Shown: one piece after another, positions 14,001 through 24,262 of the stretch
Numbering within the stretch: the stretch's first letter is position 1
Layout: each line of letters opens with the position of its first letter
Origin: Galaxea fascicularis
Taxonomy: Eukaryota > Cnidaria > Anthozoa > Scleractinia > Euphylliidae
DNA length: 64,000 nucleotides
Direction: 5' to 3'
Assembly (NCBI GenBank): GCA_948470475.1
Contig: OX419345.1
Span: 1,695,001-1,759,000, forward strand
Position numbers and translations under genes: made by a program
The notes under the pieces: generated by a model
What the model was told of the DNA's origin: nothing
Databases searched by the model: none
The model's input: only the letters and a program-made list of their open reading frames with translations

Positions 14001-16044
14001 CATGGCATCTCATCTAGCATACACAAGTGTGTGCTAATAGGCCATTTCCGAATTACATAAGGTCTCATTTTCAGGCGAGTCGGGGTGCTCATCCTTTCAT
14101 ATGCAAATCAATTTTTATTCACCTGAAAATGAGTTTAATTTGCATGTGAATGAAAATTGGTTTGCATATGAAAGGATGAGCACCTAGACTCGCTTTGAAA
14201 AAGAGGCCTCAGGTAATTCGGAAATGGCCTATTGGGGATCCAATTTCTTTTGTGGAACTTATGTTGTAGGGACCGTTAATCCATTCCTTTGATACATACT
14301 GGAGTCTCACATCGATTTTTTTATGTCAGGAAAACGTGCTGAGCAAGTATTTCTTCAGAACTGCAGCCTCTGGAAGTGTAACTGTGAAGCTTCACATCAT
14401 GCAGCAATGCCAGTATGTATATCATCTTCATAAAGTTATATTTCATGGCTTGATAATACACCATTCTTGTTCTACAGTCAGCTGTTATATGTGCCAACTC
14501 AGGAATTTATTGCTGTTCTTGTTCATGCAGTCTGTTTGAATTTCATTAGTTCCTTTTTTCAGTAATGGAGGTTCTAATATTTTCACTTTAAAATCCAAGG
14601 TCATTCGTAGAGGTCACAAAGAAACCTCGGCGGACAAGAACTATACTGGACAGGCTAGGGTGGGTCACTGATCGTTTAATTTATATTCCTTCAATTCTAT
14701 TTAGGAAGAGACAATCTTTCCACATGTACACTTCCACCTCATTGCTAAGGTATAATCAGACATTAAGGATTGCTTAACCCTACAATGTGCATCACTTTTG
14801 ATCTGAGGCAGGAAGTGCTTCATCTCACTTGAAGAAAAGCCATTGCTTTTAGGATAAACACTGCATTGGGCTGACAGGCTTTCCATTTCTTAATTTCAGA
14901 GGAATGAATGCTTTAGACTCTTTAGCGCAAGTCTTGGGTAAGTGGTCAACAAATGTATGATTCACCCCCTTTCATGCTATGCTGTTGATATGCAGTTCCA
15001 GAAAATGTAGTCTGTGAGCAAGCTGTCTTATTAGGGTCTTGTATGCAGGGTTTTTGCCAAGTGCTGGCTGCCAGCGAAATTCACTTGCTGAGAAAGAGGT
15101 GATTGTTGGCTGGATTTTGCCCGGCAAACACACAATACCCCACCCCCATGTCAGCTTTAGCCAGCTCCACTGCTACCTTGACCGGCTGAGTAATTTCTTA
15201 GCTACAACCCTGTGTATGAAGTTTATTTTGTAGAATTCATTAAGTAAATGAAGTCATGTGCAACACACCATAAGCTAAGCTTGCAGGTAACAAAAAATGC
15301 CAATATCATACTCCTAGCTGCAACTGCATTCTTTCCCCACTCACACACCCCACTCCCATCCTCATTATGGAGCTGTTCACAGGCTAGGTCTTAAAAGCCA
15401 AAAATCTAAAAAAAGTAGGAGGCAAAGTTGAAATGTCCAAGGAGTTAGGGGGAATTCCAACCCAAAAATCCTGCACAGGAGGGGTATGGATACTTTCTCT
15501 TAAACAACATATTATGTCCAGCCACCAAGATGGCTGGTGAAAAGTGGTCCCCCAGTAGTGGAAGTGAGCAAAGTTTGGGGGGGGGGGGGTATTCAAAACA
15601 ATCTGAAGATTCATGGTAGTGCCCTGGGGTTAGTGTCCACTTATCGCGGCCACATAGTTCTGCTACTAAAGTACAACCAGACTTGGAAACAAAATATGTT
15701 CCTGAACAAAAGATGTCTCTGGTGTTGTTAGAATGACTACCAGATGATGATAAATTCTCATGGTATGATAAATAAACACAAACATTCTATTTCTGATGCT
15801 TTTCTTGTGTGTGTTACATTTGGAAAATTTTAATGCTCTGTGATTTGGGATGGGATTTTTTTTTTTTTTGGGGGGGGGGTTGATTTTTGCCCGCTTTCAA
15901 TCATTCCTGTTAATGTATATCCAGAATATTCCCTCTCCCCTGGGCCTAATAATAGTAAAGCATTTTCTTCTCTCCTTAGATGCATTTCAAAGAGCAAAAA
16001 AAAGAATGTTAGATGCACGAGAGGGGCTTCCTTCTGTGAAATAA
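1895..16044 (+). CDS. MKS1: MKS1, Meckel syndrome type 1 homologue (B9-domain ciliary protein)
   Basis: MKS1 is a B9-domain protein of the ciliary transition zone, working with B9D1/B9D2 as a gate controlling entry to the cilium. Exons: 1895-1968, 2127-2257, 2684-2724, 2829-2911, 3116-3188, 3930-4033, 5159-5296, 5404-5449, 6239-6326, 7675-7720, 7835-7871, 8928-8987, 9620-9662, 9820-9882, 9977-10047, 10672-10741, 12858-12965, 13830-13963, 14330-14412, 14705-14749, 14900-14937, 15980-16044. The phases close to 546 codons against about 559 in human. Diagnostic stretches are [17 protein letters not shown] and LSGVTQTC (B9 region, about residues 315-450), STWRP-like [22 protein letters not shown], and the terminal helix [18 protein letters not shown]. 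The start ATG lies in AAAATGGCGG. Several exons are under 50 bases. Exons 20 and 21 were chosen from phase and weak similarity, so they are the least certain. Confidence 0.93.
3291..3572. mobile_element. MITE-like element in MKS1 intron 5
   Basis: The outer arms are inverted: the left reads GGCCCCCTGCAAATGAGGAA and the reverse complement of the right reads GGCCTCCACAAATGAGGAA, both continuing into ACATTGT. The interior is rich in GGAAGCAAAA-type words. Open frames on both strands inside it are artefacts. Confidence 0.65.
4090..4498. mobile_element. MITE-like element rich in TCCTAGCACTAGGA words
   Basis: Long terminal inverted repeats begin GGGGCTGTTTACATGGA on both ends. The arms and interior carry many copies of AGGAAGATCCTAG, itself nearly palindromic, so the single strand could fold extensively. 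It lies in MKS1 intron 6 and abuts a second element at 4498. Confidence 0.75.
4498..4714. mobile_element. Dispersed MITE family A, copy 1
   Basis: The left end TTACTGTG plus CAATACAAAAACCATGAAC is mirrored by the right end (GTGTTCTTGGTTGTTGGATT then CACAGTAA). The interior carries a second inverted pair (AACCACAAACTAA and TTTGTGGTTTAGTTTT). Related copies lie at about 6431-6632 and 30149-30358. No protein is encoded. Confidence 0.75.
4771..4916 (+). mobile_element. Dispersed family B (CAGGGTTGTAGC), copy 1
   Basis: The ends are CAGGGTTGTAGCT and AACAACCCTG, short inverted repeats. The body contains AAATCCAGCTGG and TTTCGCCGGCA. Copies recur inverted at 15046-15212 and in the same orientation at 45522-45649. 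The latter has a TTGATA direct duplication at both ends. The type resembles small hAT-like non-autonomous elements, which is inference. Confidence 0.7.
5862..6140 (-). mobile_element. tRNA-headed SINE, copy 1
   Basis: Read on the minus strand, the element starts with a tRNA-like head: TGGTGCAGTGGTGAGAGCGC resembles a polymerase III A box and GGGTTTGATTCCC a B box. A conserved body and an AT-rich ATTATTAT-type tail follow. The same arrangement recurs at 8243-8526, and body fragments occur elsewhere in the window. It lies in MKS1 intron 8. Confidence 0.75.
6431..6632. mobile_element. Dispersed MITE family A, copy 2
   Basis: It matches the copy at 4498-4714 along its length, including AGAAGTGACATGAAACCAC and ATTGGCTTTTT. 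The left end is more degraded (TGCTGTGCGAATTTAAAAAC). It sits in MKS1 intron 9. Confidence 0.7.
7339..7462. repeat. Long hairpin (inverted repeat with ~60-bp arms)
   Basis: The left arm, from GTACAATTCGGGATTAATA through GTGATTTTGAAAGTTCTCA to CAAATTGCACTCGCC, is mirrored by the right arm ending ATTAATCCCAAATTGTACTC. The arms meet with almost no spacer around 7400. The flanking ACTCAATAAAATGACTCAAT segment suggests it is part of a larger dispersed element from about 7195. Confidence 0.75.
8243..8526 (-). mobile_element. tRNA-headed SINE, copy 2
   Basis: This is a near copy of the element at 5862-6140 with the same tRNA-like head (A-box and B-box words), body (GGAGTACCCGGAGAAAAACC on the plus strand) and an (AAT)n tail at the plus-strand left end. 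It lies in MKS1 intron 11. Confidence 0.75.
10863..11601. mobile_element. 739-bp inverted-repeat element built of ATCGAACTCA words
   Basis: The termini CCCGGCATAGTAAATCGAAC and GTTCGATTTACTATGCCGGG are a perfect 20-bp inverted repeat. Both flanks (about 10880-11085 and 11435-11595) consist of many variants of AATCGAACTCA and its reverse complement. The centre (about 11085-11430) is single copy. No transposase is seen. It lies in MKS1 intron 16. Confidence 0.85.
14036..14233. mobile_element. Fold-back element (near-palindrome of two ~95-bp arms)
   Basis: The left arm starts AATAGGCCATTTCCGAATTA and the right arm ends with its reverse complement. Similarity between arms is maintained over roughly 95 bases each, leaving only a short loop near 14133. 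It lies in MKS1 intron 18. Confidence 0.8.
15046..15212 (-). mobile_element. Dispersed family B, copy 2 (inverted)
   Basis: The reverse complement begins CAGGGTTGTAGCTAAGAAAT and contains the CAAAATCCAGCC and CTGGCAGCCAGC segments of the family, matching the copies at 4771 and 45522. It lies in the penultimate-to-last intron region of MKS1. Confidence 0.65.
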
Positions 16045-16760
16045 CAAATACTGCATTCCTAAAATGACAGGTTTTGATATGATGGGGGTAATACCAAGAA
16101 GCTATAAAATACACCAAATCTGAATGAATGTGTAAATATATTTCAATGCAAACAGAACCTTGTGTAACTGTGCTATGAGATTGTAAATATTAATTAATCT
16201 GTTAAGTATTTTAAGTTTGTATCTACATCCAGAAAACAGAAAGTTTTACATGTTTGTGAAATAATTTTATGTGCATTACTAACAGGAAACATCTTTATGT
16301 ACATTCATGTTCACTTTATGTTGTGAAGCAAAATCAACAGGTGTGTTGAGGAATTGAACCCTACAGAAGTTGAAAGAGACCTTTTTGCCAATACGGTGGC
16401 CATCTTGAATTCCGAAGAAATTATGGGATACCCAGGGGACAGTTGAGAAATAATTATAAAGAATACTGTGGCATGATAATTTTTCGCTAACCATAGAAAC
16501 CACTGCCAAATACCGTGACAGAAAGATGTAACGCTTGTAATATTTGTTTTGGAATATGAGAGACAAGCAGTAAAAATTTATCCTGAAAGCTGTGTATACG
16601 ATACATTTTGCAGCGATTGCCCCCTCGGCAGCCCATAATTTCTTGGTCAAAACAATAGAATTCAAGATGGCCGCTGTATCGGTAAAAAGGTCTATTATTA
16701 TTACAAAATGGAAAATGTATAAGTTGTGATTGTAGTGTATTTCTTGTAGCTTGTTATGAG
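16045..16760. other. Convergent intergenic region between MKS1 and CENPQ
   Basis: Both neighbouring genes end here. No canonical AATAAA was found close to either stop codon. About half of the spacer is an inverted-repeat element (16379-16691). A 164-codon minus-strand frame crosses it, overlaps the end of CENPQ in another frame, and is not supported as a gene. Confidence 0.6.
16379..16691. mobile_element. MITE-like element with CAAGATGGCC arms
   Basis: The left end reads ACCTTTTTGCCAATACGG followed by TGGCCATCTTGAATTC. The right end is its imperfect reverse complement (GAATTCAAGATGGCCG then CTGTATCGGTAAAAAGGT). The arms continue through TTATGGG-type words. No coding capacity is evident. Confidence 0.75.
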
Positions 16761-19700
16761 TTAAGATGGGCATTTTCTGGTTGAAAGAACTTCCAGCCAG
16801 TTGGTGAAGCCAACTTGCTCAGCTCGATCACTGATCCTGGCTAGTGATTGTGCTAACCGTCCAGCATGACCCTGTAAAGATGTGGGTATCTGCATGTTCA
16901 AGAAAAATAGAAGCATAGTTTTTTTTAGTATCGTGTAACAATGCTCAATGGCAGTGTCGTGAAATGATTACTTTTAAATTTATTGTAGACTTTTCAAAGC
17001 CAACTATAGTTGATTTACAGGAATTTCATGAATTGTTCTCCTCCCCTTATATTCCAAATTTGTTAAACAGTGGTGTATTCCTCCCTTGATGAAGATCTTA
17101 CGTTGTATGTAACATGTTTTACACCTTTTTAATTTAACATCATAACTACAGGAAACTATGTTTAGAGGGTGGAGATGAATGCAAATTAATGTAGTACAGT
17201 ATATGTTGGCTTAATTTATTTGCACCTGCACAAGGATGAAAATTGCCCTAATTTTATAGAAACTGTTGAACTGTAGCATGTAAGCAAACTGTAGGGACAA
17301 ATTATTAAAAGTGCATAAATTGGTCTATTTCTCAGGGTTAGGCTCTCACAACAAAATCATCTAAACAAATTAAATAATGGACTCCTTGAAGGCTGATAAA
17401 AAAGCTTACCTGATAGACAGTAGACAGTCTACTTGCCTCATCTGATATGCTGGGAAGATTTAAAGTGATCGCAGGTTCTCTTTGCAGTAAGGGATGAAGC
17501 TGTCAAAAACAAAAACAGTTTAGTGATTCTTACAAAGAGTACCCTTAAGTAACAGTGCCATCAACTGCATTTGAGAAATGCATTTTGCTTTCCCTAAAGG
17601 GGAACAAAGTAAAGCAGCTGGAATTCCATGCTACTGAATATTTATCCCAGTCTACTTAAAAAATATTATTAACAGCTTGGTAGCCAAGTATGTAAAAACG
17701 TGTCTATTCAATGAAAGCAGGTCTGAACAGAACAAGCTCTTGAATGTTGTTGAACAGTCCTTAAAGGGAACCTCCAGTTTTACAACAAATTGGCCCTAAA
17801 TTGTTGGAAATGATTACTAAATTCCACAATTTAGATGAAAACGTGAAAATATCTTAAAAGTGTATAGAACAATGGGTATATTAACACCTATTTCAAATTT
17901 TATATTTCCTGGGTGCTGTTGGATTTTATGATGTAATTATTTAGCCACAACTATCCAACAACAACAATTTATTTACCCCATGAACTTACAGTTGTACTTA
18001 CATGCAGATAGAGATAGATATAGGGGGTCTGGCTGCCTGAAATAACTAAAAAGTTTTTGTGGATGATATATATGAAATAAATCAAGATTTTCTGTCTCTG
18101 TTCATTTACTCCCTGACAATAGCTGGGGCCAATTTATGTCTTAAAATCCAAGTACACTTGGATTTTAAGATTTCAACTAAATTTTGGAATCCAAAATTCA
18201 TCTCTAATAATTTAAGGCCAATTTGCTAGTTTCTGTATTTGCACTTCTATTCTCCTATTCCCAACTAAACTGCTCCTTGAGTAAAATCTCTTCAGTGTCA
18301 ATAATAACCTGTGTAGCCAGCATTCCTGTTTGAACCTGTTCATTTCGCCGCATTCTGTGAGCTGGCCGCACAAAAATTGCGCTTACCGCCTAATGTTTAT
18401 AAGGCCACAATGTGGAAAATTTTGCTTGAACAGGAATTCTTGCCATGCAGGCTGCGTTGATAAAGGTATCTAATGATGTAATTTAATACCTGTGATAGGT
18501 GTTGTAGTTCTTGCTGTTGATCACTGAAATTATTTAGCATTTGTTCATCCTGGTCAAAAAGCCTGATAAATTTAACAGCAATGCAATGATAAATAAATTA
18601 TTTATTTATTTGTATTTATTTTTTCTCACTTAAAAGTGAGAATCTAAATAATAAGTGATAAACTTGGTGTGGTAATTTCATCTTTTGCTTACAGAGTCTA
18701 GCCAAAATGGGGAAATGAATAGTAGCTGTTTAATAAGCAATTGTCCTGGATAATCAAGTCTGCATTTCATTTGTTCATACCTTGTTTGTTCCTCTAACTC
18801 TTTCTCCAAAGCTTCAATTTGTTTATTATAAGAAATAACAGCATCTTGTAGTTCATGCTGCAAGAAAAAAAACCCTCTTTAGACATATTTAACTTATGAT
18901 TTGTACGGTTGAAATATTGTCAAATGGAGAAAATATCCATTTTTCAGTTTGGAATACAGTTCCTTTGTATAGTTTTAGTGACTTACTGATTCAGCTTCCA
19001 TTTTGCTGTAATCCCCTCTGTGTACTGGTCCCTTGATCCCCTCAAGTCTTTTGATAATCCTGTTAAAATTGACTCAATGAATTCAGGCTTTGTAAATCAC
19101 AAGAATTTGGTTTTATCAATGGAGTTGACAATGCAAACTGACCACCATACAGGGATGCTAAAAGCTGACATTTCGAGCATTAGCCTTTCACCAGAGCAAA
19201 ATACATTAGTCAACAACAGAAAACTAAACCACAAAAACAACAGACAAAGGTTTTCCAAGTTAATGCATCTTGTTTTGGGTATATAAGACAATAACAAAAT
19301 ATTATGTGACCAATGGTTCATATCATTGCTCTGCCAAGCACAAAATATTGTCTACAGATGTATCCCTTCACAGATACTTTCTTAATCTGAACAACCTGTA
19401 CTTCTCGATCAGACTTTTTTTGGTCCACTTTCAAAACCTTGGGTTGCAGAAATTAGAGATAGTGGCTGTTTAATAGAAGTGAAAAACAATAGAAGAACCC
19501 ACATACTGTAGGGACTTTGATCACTGGCCTCCTAATATGAGGTGGCCATTTAATTGACTGTACTACCTTTCTGATAAGTGCTTTAAATGAACTTGTACGC
19601 CCCTCTTTTTGGATTCTTTGCCCACACCATTCAGAACACTCCTGCAAAGGGCAAAAGGTGCTAACGAGTCAAGGCTTCGTTTACTACAAAACATTATTTG

Positions 19701-21568
19701 TACATGGGGAACTTGAGCTGGCACACTGAAACAATCCCCATCTAGTGTTTTGACAATGCAAGCTCCACATTGTTTTGTCTGGATTGCCCGATTTGTGGCA
19801 GTTATTCAAATTTTGTTTCAATAGTGTTTAACAAAACTGCATTTTAAGTCAAATTCAGTTTTGCAAATGGCTTAATCTAAGTGTTGATTGTTACAAACAG
19901 TAACAACAAAATATAATTAGATGCCACCACAACACACATTGGGTTCAACACTAACTGGTAAATAACTACAAGACGTGGATGGCTACTACTTACAAAACTG
20001 TACTTTCAAGCACTTGTTTGGTATATTTCTTTGTTAAAGAGCTCAATGGTTTCCATCTGGCATATGTCTTTTTGGTGACAGTTATGTCTCTGATGTGCTC
20101 TGGAGTTGCATCAGCCTGTTTAGCTGGCTTTCGTCTTTGATAAACTCTTTTCTTAGTAACAGTACTCTGTTTGTGTGTGCCTTCAGATGCAGCTGTGACA
20201 CACACAAAAAAAAACAGCTCATAACCCATACGCGGCAATGGCAATGACTATGATAATATATTAGATCTGAAGATCCTGCAAAACAAGAGACTGTTGACAC
20301 AGGAAATTAAGCTATGCATGACAAAATAGAGATAAAATATAATTATTAAATTTAACACAGTCTACAGGAGGTGCTGTCTGGATGGGTGATAGTCAGCTCT
20401 AATTTCACTATTTTACAGTGGCAAACTCCCACCCAAACATTTATAGAGCACCCCACCCCACATCCCCCTTCCCAGGCATGCAGCTGATGTGCAGGTATAC
20501 AGCCAAACAAACCTGTGTGTTATGTCTTTTAATAAAAAAATTCTTACCCTCAGTTAGTTCAGGTGTTGAATGTTTGCAAGAGGAAGATTTTTCGTCACTT
20601 GAAGAAGTACTTCCCTTTTTCCTCTTTCAAATTATAGGAAAAAAAAACAGACTATCAACAAAGGATATTAAACTCTGCACAGCATAAGTTAATGCCTATT
20701 TTTCACTATACACAACAAAACTACATTGCTACAAATAAATTATGCAGGCCAAACATCTTGGGACAGTTCCCATTTTTGCCCCCTCCCCTCCCCTCCCCTA
20801 CCCCTTACATTTTTTACCTCAACAGTTTACAGTTTAGTCCATCAACGGCTCGAATGTTTTACCATTATCTCGGAGGGGGGGGGGGGGAGTTCTAAACGAG
20901 TAGTAAACAGAGAAAATGTCTTGGTGTTATAAGGATGGGAGTAAGTGTAGTGAATTTTCCGATTTTTGCTAAAGTTTGGGGGTCGTTTCATGCCTTGAAG
21001 ACTGATCCCTCTGTCAATTTTTGACTGCTGTGATTCTGACTCGGATTACTGTCACATGATAGGTCTGTTCATGGATCTCTGGGATTTACGTAAAGCACAA
21101 CACTGGGCAAATACACCCCCAAATGCACCTCGCCTTTCAGGCTCAATGGCATTTACCTTACAGCAAAGTTGGGAATCTTATCTTACGGTATATCCTATGA
21201 TCTGAAGAGCATGTAAGTTAAGCTTAAGTTTACTTTAGTTTAGCTTTACTCAGCTTTTCTTGTACCTTGGGCTCCTTGGGTTGTTTATGGTGACTGGATT
21301 CGAGACTGGTTGTCGCAGTATCATTAGCACGTCGCTTATTTCTATGTGGCCCTTGTTTAACCTCTAAATTTAACATAGGTTCATTGGATGACTTCCTCTT
21401 CCGTCGTGATTTTGGATTATAAGCAATTCTGCTTCTACGCCTTGACTTCTTTCTTTCCGACTTTTCTTCACTCCATTGTGCATTTGATGAAGCTGATTGA
21501 TTCCTGTCAGGTGAGCTAGTTTTGCGACGTGACTTTGGAGTATAAACGATTCTGCTAGTCTTCCCCAT
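16761..21568 (-). CDS. CENPQ: CENP-Q, inner-kinetochore (CCAN) subunit
   Basis: CENP-Q forms part of the CENP-O/P/Q/U/R complex that links centromeric chromatin to the outer kinetochore. Exons in transcript order: 21568-21266, 20623-20548, 20192-19994, 19641-19567, 19059-18987, 18857-18781, 18562-18490, 17499-17410, 16871-16761. Phases agree at every junction and total 358 codons (human 268). The N-terminal ~165 residues are basic and disordered, with repeated YTPKSRRK/YNPKSRRK. The family core begins at RWKPLSSLTK (about 172), matching the human TWQPLSKSTR region, followed by VLESTVLSVLNGVGKESKKR and HLSERIIKRLEG. A coiled coil (about 230-292, with LQDAVISYNKQIEALEKELE) and a short C-terminal helical region with LNLPSIS follow. 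The paralogue CENP-U is the alternative, but the RWKPLS block favours CENP-Q. Confidence 0.82.
18140..18169. repeat. 30-bp palindrome in CENPQ intron
   Basis: Two 14-base arms (CTTAAAATCCAAGT and its reverse complement) are separated by two bases. This could form a short cruciform. It has no visible link to splicing. Confidence 0.7.
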
Positions 21569-21942
21569 TGCTCTGAGTACTCGTTTCGCAAATAACTGAA
21601 TTCCACCGTCGCCCTCACAGATTCAAAAGACCGCCATCTTTCAAAATTCCGTCAGACTGCAGTGTTCAATTCAACTGCGTAGTAGGGGTGGGCTGGTGAT
21701 CAATGTCCTTGAATTGTGCAAATTAAGGAGTAAAGATAGATTTTTCTCAGTACCGTAAATAAGAATATCAATTATGTCTAAAATCTTCTTTTAGCTACCA
21801 AAATAATGTAATTATTGCAATTTTGGTGAATATGTTGGAAATTATAACATATCGCTACTACCCTTCCCCCAGAACGTTTTTCTAACGCTACCACAATGCA
21901 CTTCGCTGTAAAGTGAACAGCCATTTTTTCCACTCTTTGAAA
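21569..21942. promoter_or_regulatory. Divergent promoter region, CENPQ / MRPL34
   Basis: The two start codons point away from each other and are 374 bp apart, so promoters and both 5' UTRs must fit here. CCGCCATCTT at 21631-21640 is the reverse complement of AAGATGGCGG, a YY1-type motif common near start sites of housekeeping genes. No TATA box is clear. Confidence 0.6.
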
Positions 21943-22200
21943 ATGAGTTGGTTTTCTTCGCTGATTTCACGCTCCTTTACGCAGCCGGTGACCCAACTTC
22001 CAGGGGTATCGTATATTTTAGGCAGAGCCTTTCCCGTTTTCCAGCAGCCTTGTCGTTATGTGAGGTATGGTATGGAATATCAACCGAATAACCTTCAGAG
22101 GAAGCGGAAGCATGGCTTCCTTGCAAGACTCAGGACTCGAGCGGGAAGGAAGATTCTAGAGAGACGGAAAAAGAAGGGAAGAAAGTTTTTGTCCCATTGA
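21943..22200 (+). CDS. MRPL34: Mitochondrial ribosomal protein bL34m
   Basis: This is a component of the large subunit of the mitochondrial ribosome. A single uninterrupted exon encodes 85 residues (human 92). The first ~40 residues ([12 protein letters not shown]...) have few acids and scattered Arg, as expected of a mitochondrial targeting sequence. The C-terminal ~45 residues carry the L34 signature: [17 protein letters not shown], then [19 protein letters not shown] and a terminal LSH. The ATG at 21943 was chosen because no upstream in-frame ATG exists. It shares a divergent promoter region with CENPQ. No intron is needed, unlike most genes here. Confidence 0.93.
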   Translation: MSWFSSLISRSFTQPVTQLPGVSYILGRAFPVFQQPCRYVRYGMEYQPNNLQRKRKHGFLARLRTRAGRKILERRKKKGRKFLSH

Positions 22201-22828
22201 TAAATTAAGCAAGGCTACAAGAATGAAAGTTGTAGAAGCCATTTAACTACAGGTTTACAAGAGATGGGTGCTAATGAAAGAATGGGAAATTTAAGGTTGA
22301 AATGCAAATGCTAGAAGGCAGTTTCTTCAGATTGAGGAACCTAGAAAGAAACTCGAATCATAGCCTTGAAGGGTGCGTGGTACTTTTCTGAGAAAGTTTG
22401 ATTCATCAGTGTGCTGTCTTCACCATTGGCATCATTGCCTCCAGACATACTGACTGTGTTTCATGTTTCTGATTGGTTGGAATGAAACTATACTTGTTTA
22501 TGAAGAAGTGGTTAATTCACTGAGATCATGATACAGCCCAAGTCCCAAATTCCAACTCTTGGACTTTCCTCAAGAGTTGCTTGAAGCCAGTGAAGTAAAT
22601 GTCAAGACTCCTGCCCTGTTTGATCCAGTTGCTACTCTGTATAATGAGGTAAAAAATTGACTCTCTTTTGGTAAAACTCCTGCTTTGTGTGATGGCTGAT
22701 AATTATTATAAGGTCCAAATGGACTTTGCAGTTCTGACTTTTTGCCCATGTCATTGTAACCTTTTGCTTCTGTTGGGACGTTCCATTTATTATCTGCTCC
22801 CCCTTCCCCTCCCCCTCTTTTATGGGTG

Positions 22829-23040
22829 AGCAGATTCCTACCAGTCAAGTATGGACAAATGAACAAGTATAGTGCAGATTCCTACTGGTCTAGGTGAAAA
22901 ATAGTGCAGATTCCTACTAGCCAAAGAATCAAATGAGAGTAATCATCAAGCTAAAGTCGATTCCTACAAGTATGGTTACAACATAGTGCAGACTCCTACT
23001 GGTCTAGGCAAAAAATAGCACAGATTCCTACTAGTCATGT
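22829..23040 (+). repeat. Interspersed GCAGATTCCTACTGGTC repeats
   Basis: At least six variants of GCAGATTCCTACTGGTC / CTACTAGTC occur with irregular 28-55-bp spacing, near 22834, 22873, 22902, 22958, 22986 and 23018. Spacer sequences differ, apart from GGTCTAGG-type extensions. The origin is unknown. Confidence 0.65.
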
Positions 23041-24210
23041 GAAAAGTATACAAAAAAATCTCATCCATAGGGGGCAGGGGTTGGATAATAAAATGGAATG
23101 CCCCGTTATCGTCCAGTACCAGCCAAGTCCTTGCTCTGACTTTGACTGAGATTCATTATGGTTACTATGTTTGATTCTGCTCCATGCTAGATTCTAGTCA
23201 CTCTTTCCAGCCACACCATAAACATGAATCTGTGTAAGAGAGAACTGCATTTAGTTGTGAATTTGGAAAGATTTCTACGCAGCTCATACTAATCCTATTT
23301 CAAAAATGAATGGAGTTTGAGTCTCAAAATATATGCATAGTTAATTTATAGGGCTAATTTTATGGGTACGGAAATCTTAAAATTGAAAATACAGCATTTC
23401 TCATAAAGGCATTGGAAAGCTGAAGATCTAATTTTGTTCTTGACCAGGCTTCGTCTTGTAGTAATAACAACACCAGCTGAGAAAATAAAATAATGTACAT
23501 GGTGAACTGTTGTTTTAGTTTGCCTCCAAATTTCCTTCTCCTCTGCTTTCAAAGTGTCAACTAGTGGGACAGGGGCATTTTGGATAACCGGGTAAGGGAT
23601 GTGCGATTACAGTTTTATTAACTAACTATAGGGTATGAGATTGTAGTTCTAAGGACAGGCAAAAAAATGACAAATCCAAAATCTGTATGTTGATACCTTG
23701 ATGTTGGTCCTCTTTTATGTAAACTGATTCACACAACAGAGTTATTTGAAAGAGTTTTGATACCCTTTTCTGGATCACCCTAACTTTCAAATCATTGTCG
23801 ACTTTTTTACTTTAAACCATGTCTTTTAAAAACTGACTTGTTATGAAATAACCATTTTCCCTCCATGTTCTCAGTAGCTAACAGATAAAACAAGATTGTG
23901 AGGCAGATGAGTGGCCTACTGATAAGATAACTTTTATGTAAATGTGACATATTCTTCAAATATTCTCTTCTCATTTTATTCATGGAGTTATCACCTGCAA
24001 TTTGATACTTGAGAAATTGCAGGTGATGCTGCAATGAACCAAATAAATTTTATTGCTCTGTCACAGAACATACCGGTACGTGAAAGCTTTCACAAAAATA
24101 ATAACAATAATAATTCATTACTTATTAGGCAGAAATTAGCATGTGAATATGAATATGATCAAATGTGTCTTACAATAGTAAGCTTTACAACTCGAAATCT
24201 TTACAATTCT

Positions 24211-24262
24211 CAAATCAAATGTTGGTTTTTGGAGAGAGGGGAAAACAGGAACACCCGCGAAT
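24211..24262 (-). mobile_element. Truncated SINE body fragment
   Basis: About 50 bases match the body of the SINEs at 5862 and 8243 (AAATGTTGGTTTTTGGAGAG and the following GGGGAAAACAGG). The tRNA-like head is missing. Confidence 0.55.

Noticed and set aside
14563..14658. Alternative MKS1 exon after TTTTTTCAG at 14562
   Set aside because: No donor gives the phase needed by the following exon, and the peptide lacks similarity; the 14705-14749 exon fits both phase and sequence.
16279..16773. 164-codon minus-strand frame
   Set aside because: It crosses a MITE and overlaps the CENPQ last exon in another frame; the peptide matches nothing I recognise.
19453..19566. Extension of the CENPQ exon at 19567-19641 into VVQSIKWPPHIRRPV
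   Set aside because: It reads a different frame through the intron. The spliced frame SVLNGVGKESKK...HLSER joins the next exon and matches CENP-Q.
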